A stretch of 64,000 bases of DNA from NCBI GenBank assembly GCA_003105015.1, contig PQAF01000004.1:208-64207 (forward strand). Direction: 5' to 3'. The notes under the pieces were generated by a model. It did not search any database and was not told the origin of the DNA. It saw nothing but the letters and a program-made list of their open reading frames with translations. Below are positions 61,300 to 64,000 of the stretch, in pieces. This DNA comes from Rhodocyclales bacterium. GTDB lineage: Bacteria > Pseudomonadota > Gammaproteobacteria > Burkholderiales > Rhodocyclaceae. How positions within the stretch are numbered: the stretch's first letter is position 1; each line of letters opens with the position of its first letter. The position numbers and the translations under genes are program-made.

Positions 61300-62841
61300 C
61301 TACTTCGATTCGCCGAGGCGGAAGAAGATGCGCATCTTGCCGAGCAGGCTGGCGTGCTGGCGCTGGCGCTCCCTGGCGTGCGCCTCGGCACCGAGCGCCT
61401 CCTGCGCGGTCGCAAGCTGCATGTTGCGCTCGGTGAGGATGGCGGCCATTTCCTCGGCGATCGCCGGGCGTGAGCGGATGACCTCCTCGAAACCGGCCTT
61501 GTCGAGGCGATAGCATTCGACGTCGCTCTTCGCCGTGACGGTGGCCCGCCGCGGCTCGCCGGTGAGCATGCCCATCTCGCCGAACACCTTGCCAGCCGGC
61601 AGCGTCGTCAGCAGGCGGCGCTCGCCCTGCTGCTCCAGCCATACCTCCGCCTCGCCGGCCACCAGGATGTAGAGCCAGTGCGCCACCATGCCCTGCCGGG
61701 TGATGACGTCGCCGCGGGCGAACGGTGCAGGAATGAGCCGGTCGGCCAGCGCCTTCAGCTCGTCCTCGCTGAAGGAGGCGAAGATTTCCACGCCGCGCAG
61801 GGCCTTCAGCCGGCGGACCAGCTCGCGTGCATGCACCGCCTCGCGGTGGGCTTCGTTCTCCTTGATCATGTGCACCGAGTACTCGGGTTCGGCGATGCGC
61901 AGTCCGGCACGCTGCAGTGCAGCCAGCACATGGCTGCGCACCGCGGAATCGGTCGGGTCGTCCACCCGCGGATCGGTCAGCCAGTAGCGCAGGGCGTAGC
62001 GCGCGTAGCTCGGTCCGAACTCCATCATCACGCAGTTGGGCTGGGGAACGCGCGCCACGTTGGGGATGTCGGCGCTGCTCACGGCCTGCTCGATCGCCTC
62101 GATCACCTGCGCGGGCGATGCGCTGTAGTCGACGTTGAACCAGATCCAGCGGCGCCACGGCTGGGTCGCCTGCTCGGCACTCCAGATGACGGTGAACTTG
62201 CTCTTCATGAGCAGGCTGTTGGGCACGACGATGGTTTCGCCGTTGCGCGTCTCGATGGCCGTGTAGCGCCAGCGGATGTCGATGACGCGCCCGACGATGT
62301 CGTCGACTTTCACCCAGTCGCCCAGCTCGATCGAGCTGTCGAGCTGCAACGCCAGGCCGCCGAGGATGTTGCCCAGCGTGTCCTGCATGGAAAAAGCCAC
62401 CACCGCGGTGATCACGGCCGAAGTGGCGACGATGCCCGACAGGTCGACGCCGGCCAGGCGCATGCGGATCAGGGCGAAGGCGACATAGGCCAGGATGACG
62501 ACGATGTCCTCGACGATGCGCGGTGGTCGCAGCCCGGCGGCCGGCAGCAGGGCGCGGAACAGGCACAGGCCGGCTAGGCGGATCAGCGCCATGCCGGAAC
62601 CGACGACGAAAATCTCGTGCGCCGCCGCGGCGCCGGTGCTCAGGCCGCGCGCGCCGAGCACGCCGGCGAGGAACTGCCCGCCCAGGCAGAGCGCGAATAC
62701 GGCCAGCGTGTAGCCGACGGAACGACGGTCGGCCGGGCGCAGATGCCAGAGCAGCGCGGCCAGCAGCAGCGCCGCGGACACGACATAGGGCGACTCCTCG
62801 CGCCAGAAGAAACCCCAGGCCGACAGCATCAGTTCATGCAT
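61300..62841 (-). CDS. MscS-type channel fused to a cyclic-nucleotide-binding domain
   Basis: A 513-residue inner-membrane protein. There are about four to five N-terminal helices, a MscS pore and beta domain (about 125-265: AFSMQDTLGNILGGLALQLDSSIELGDWV, IRWRYTAIETRNGETIVVPNSLLM) and a C-terminal cNMP-binding domain (about 365-475: LADRLIPAPFARGDVITRQG, FGEMGMLTGEPRRATVTA). ATG at 62841 overlaps the stop of the LytTR regulator. Such bCNG channels may be gated by cyclic nucleotides and not by tension alone (family knowledge). Confidence 0.9.
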   Translation of the reverse strand: MHELMLSAWGFFWREESPYVVSAALLLAALLWHLRPADRRSVGYTLAVFALCLGGQFLAGVLGARGLSTGAAAAHEIFVVGSGMALIRLAGLCLFRALLPAAGLRPPRIVEDIVVILAYVAFALIRMRLAGVDLSGIVATSAVITAVVAFSMQDTLGNILGGLALQLDSSIELGDWVKVDDIVGRVIDIRWRYTAIETRNGETIVVPNSLLMKSKFTVIWSAEQATQPWRRWIWFNVDYSASPAQVIEAIEQAVSSADIPNVARVPQPNCVMMEFGPSYARYALRYWLTDPRVDDPTDSAVRSHVLAALQRAGLRIAEPEYSVHMIKENEAHREAVHARELVRRLKALRGVEIFASFSEDELKALADRLIPAPFARGDVITRQGMVAHWLYILVAGEAEVWLEQQGERRLLTTLPAGKVFGEMGMLTGEPRRATVTAKSDVECYRLDKAGFEEVIRSRPAIAEEMAAILTERNMQLATAQEALGAEAHARERQRQHASLLGKMRIFFRLGESK

Positions 62842-63611
62842 CACGCTCTCCCCTCGCCGGCGAACGCCGCCTTCACCGCCGGCCATTGCCGGCGCGACAC
62901 CGGCAGCCGCTCTTCCAGTCCCGCCAGCAGCACCGTCCAGTGCGTCTCGCCGTCCTCGGCCGTGCTTTTCTCGAAGCCGGCGATCGCCTCGCGCGCCACC
63001 AGGCAGTTGCGGTGCACGCGCACGAAGCGCGAGGCGAACTCGTGCTCCAGGTGGGTGAGCGATTCGTCGAGCAGGTGTTCGCGTTCGCGGGTGCGTGCCG
63101 TCACATACTTGAGTTCTGCCTTGAGATAGAGGATCTCGGACACCGGCACCAGCAGGATGCGGCCGCGCTCGGAGACGGAGAGGTGGCGGCGCGCTTCGGG
63201 TGCCAGCCGCGCCAGCGTCTCGCGCGCCGTCGGCGCGGCGCGGCGCGCCTTCTCGAGGGCCGCGGCCAGCCGTTGCGCCCTTACCGGCTTGACCAGGTAG
63301 TCGACCGCATTCAACTCGAATGCCTGCACGGCGTACTCGTCGTAGGCCGTCGTAAACACCACCGTCGGTGAGTTGCCGGCAGCGGCAAGATGGCGCGCCA
63401 GTTCGACGCCGTCCATCCGCGGCATGCGAATGTCCACCAGCGCCACATCGGCCGGCGCGTCCGCCAGCCGTTCCAGCGCCTCCACCCCGTTGGCTGCTTC
63501 ACCGACGAGAACGTTCGGCTGTTCGGCGGCAATGTCCGCCAGCAGGGCCTTCATGCGGGCCCGTGCCGGCGCCTCATCATCGACGATGAACACGCGCAGC
63601 GCTTCAGTCAC
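62841..63611 (-). CDS. LytTR-family response regulator (AlgR-like)
   Basis: A 256-residue regulator: receiver domain (about 1-120, phospho-acceptor in VALVDIRMPRMDG, lysine in VKPV) and LytTR DNA-binding domain (about 150-250; ILYLKAELKYVTARTRE, FVRVHRNCLVAREAI). The start is GTG, overlapping the TGA of the kinase, and its own TGA overlaps the channel start, so kinase, regulator and channel are a translationally chained operon. Confidence 0.92.
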   Translation of the reverse strand: MTEALRVFIVDDEAPARARMKALLADIAAEQPNVLVGEAANGVEALERLADAPADVALVDIRMPRMDGVELARHLAAAGNSPTVVFTTAYDEYAVQAFELNAVDYLVKPVRAQRLAAALEKARRAAPTARETLARLAPEARRHLSVSERGRILLVPVSEILYLKAELKYVTARTREREHLLDESLTHLEHEFASRFVRVHRNCLVAREAIAGFEKSTAEDGETHWTVLLAGLEERLPVSRRQWPAVKAAFAGEGRA

Positions 63612-64000
63612 GCGGCGACTCCTTTCCGGTAAGGCAGCCGGATCGCGACTCGGAACAGGCCTTCCTTCGCCTCGGTTTCCAGCCGCGCCTCCAGATCGTA
63701 GAACAGCATCAGTCGCTCGCGGATGTTGTCGAGCGCCATGCGGTTGCCGGCGTGGTGGGCGTTCTCGCCATGGTAGGGGTTCGAAAGTTCGATACGAATC
63801 TCCTCGCCTTCGCGCACGGCCCGGATCGTCACGGTCGCCGGCTGCGGGGACGGTTCGACGCCATGATAGACGGCATTCTCCAGCAGGGGCTGCAGCATGA
63901 GGGGCGGCACCAGCGCATCCGCCGGGCAGGCATCGACATCCCACGCTACGCAAAGGCGCTCGCCCAGGCGCAGATGTTCCAGTTCGAGATACTGCCGGCA
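63608..64000 (-). CDS. Sensor histidine kinase, LytS/AlgZ type (5' end beyond window)
   Basis: Only the last 130 residues or so are inside the window; reading frame is open to the edge. It begins within RQYLELEHLRLGERL, the end of the His_kinase domain, then PPLMLQPLLENAVYHGVEP (N box of the ATPase) and NRMALDNIRERLMLFYD (G box). This is the usual partner of a LytTR regulator. Membrane segments and the phospho-acceptor histidine lie outside and cannot be judged. Confidence 0.88.
   Translation of the reverse strand, partial: CRQYLELEHLRLGERLCVAWDVDACPADALVPPLMLQPLLENAVYHGVEPSPQPATVTIRAVREGEEIRIELSNPYHGENAHHAGNRMALDNIRERLMLFYDLEARLETEAKEGLFRVAIRLPYRKGVAA

Overview
The window is a gene-dense, GC-rich chromosomal segment of a betaproteobacterium. 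The best fit is a facultatively autotrophic member of the Rhodocyclales or a neighbouring order. The evidence is a form II RuBisCO with its own LysR regulator, CbbQ/CbbO activase and phosphoribulokinase; an E. coli-type homodimeric pyruvate dehydrogenase E1 with an E3 that carries a lipoyl domain; a betaproteobacterial-type proteasome homologue; lptD-surA-pdxA-rsmA; hemCDXY; and a two-domain polyphosphate:AMP phosphotransferase. This placement is inference from gene content. No rRNA, tRNA, CRISPR array, transposase or prophage gene was seen.

Layout. 1-5.9 kb: 3-hydroxybutyrate dehydrogenase, a PAS-rich histidine kinase/FixJ-type regulator pair, a periplasmic branched-chain-amino-acid-type binding protein and a small Met-rich lipoprotein. 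6.1-13.3 kb: pyruvate dehydrogenase operon aceE-aceF-(proteasome-like hydrolase)-lpdA, then rpiA. 13.3-20.9 kb: YggX, a diguanylate cyclase, argA, polyP:AMP phosphotransferase, rsmE, a thioredoxin-fold protein and an inositol-phosphatase-family protein. 20.8-37 kb: the Calvin-cycle locus, cbbR divergent from cbbM-cbbQ-cbbO, then prkB, tkt, gap, pgk, pyk, fba, a PsiE-like membrane protein, cbbY and purC. 37-41.3 kb: prlC, a glutaredoxin-like protein, xthA, a Crp/Fnr regulator and a DUF2892 membrane protein. 41.3-49 kb: the lptD-surA-pdxA-rsmA operon facing amgK-murU. 49-56.8 kb: pepP-ubiH, dusB-fis, purH-purD and hemF. 56.8-61.3 kb: hemC-hemD-hemX-hemY and a secreted thioredoxin-fold protein. 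61.3-64 kb: a MscS channel fused to a cyclic-nucleotide domain, in operon with a LytTR regulator and its histidine kinase, which is cut by the window edge.

How it works together. RuBisCO, CbbQO, PRK, transketolase, GAPDH, PGK, aldolase, CbbY and RpiA cover most of the Calvin cycle. Pyruvate kinase and pyruvate dehydrogenase carry fixed carbon to acetyl-CoA. A shared operator-like motif precedes both cbbM and prkB.

The most notable non-genic structure is: (i) a perfect 334-bp duplication linking aceF and lpdA, which includes a palindromic mobile-type repeat read in frame as protein linker; (ii) an elaborate predicted RNA structure between cbbQ and cbbO; (iii) a 26-bp dispersed repeat with about five copies, three of them at gene ends; and (iv) two long near-identical hairpins inside the pgk-pyk and purH-purD intervals.
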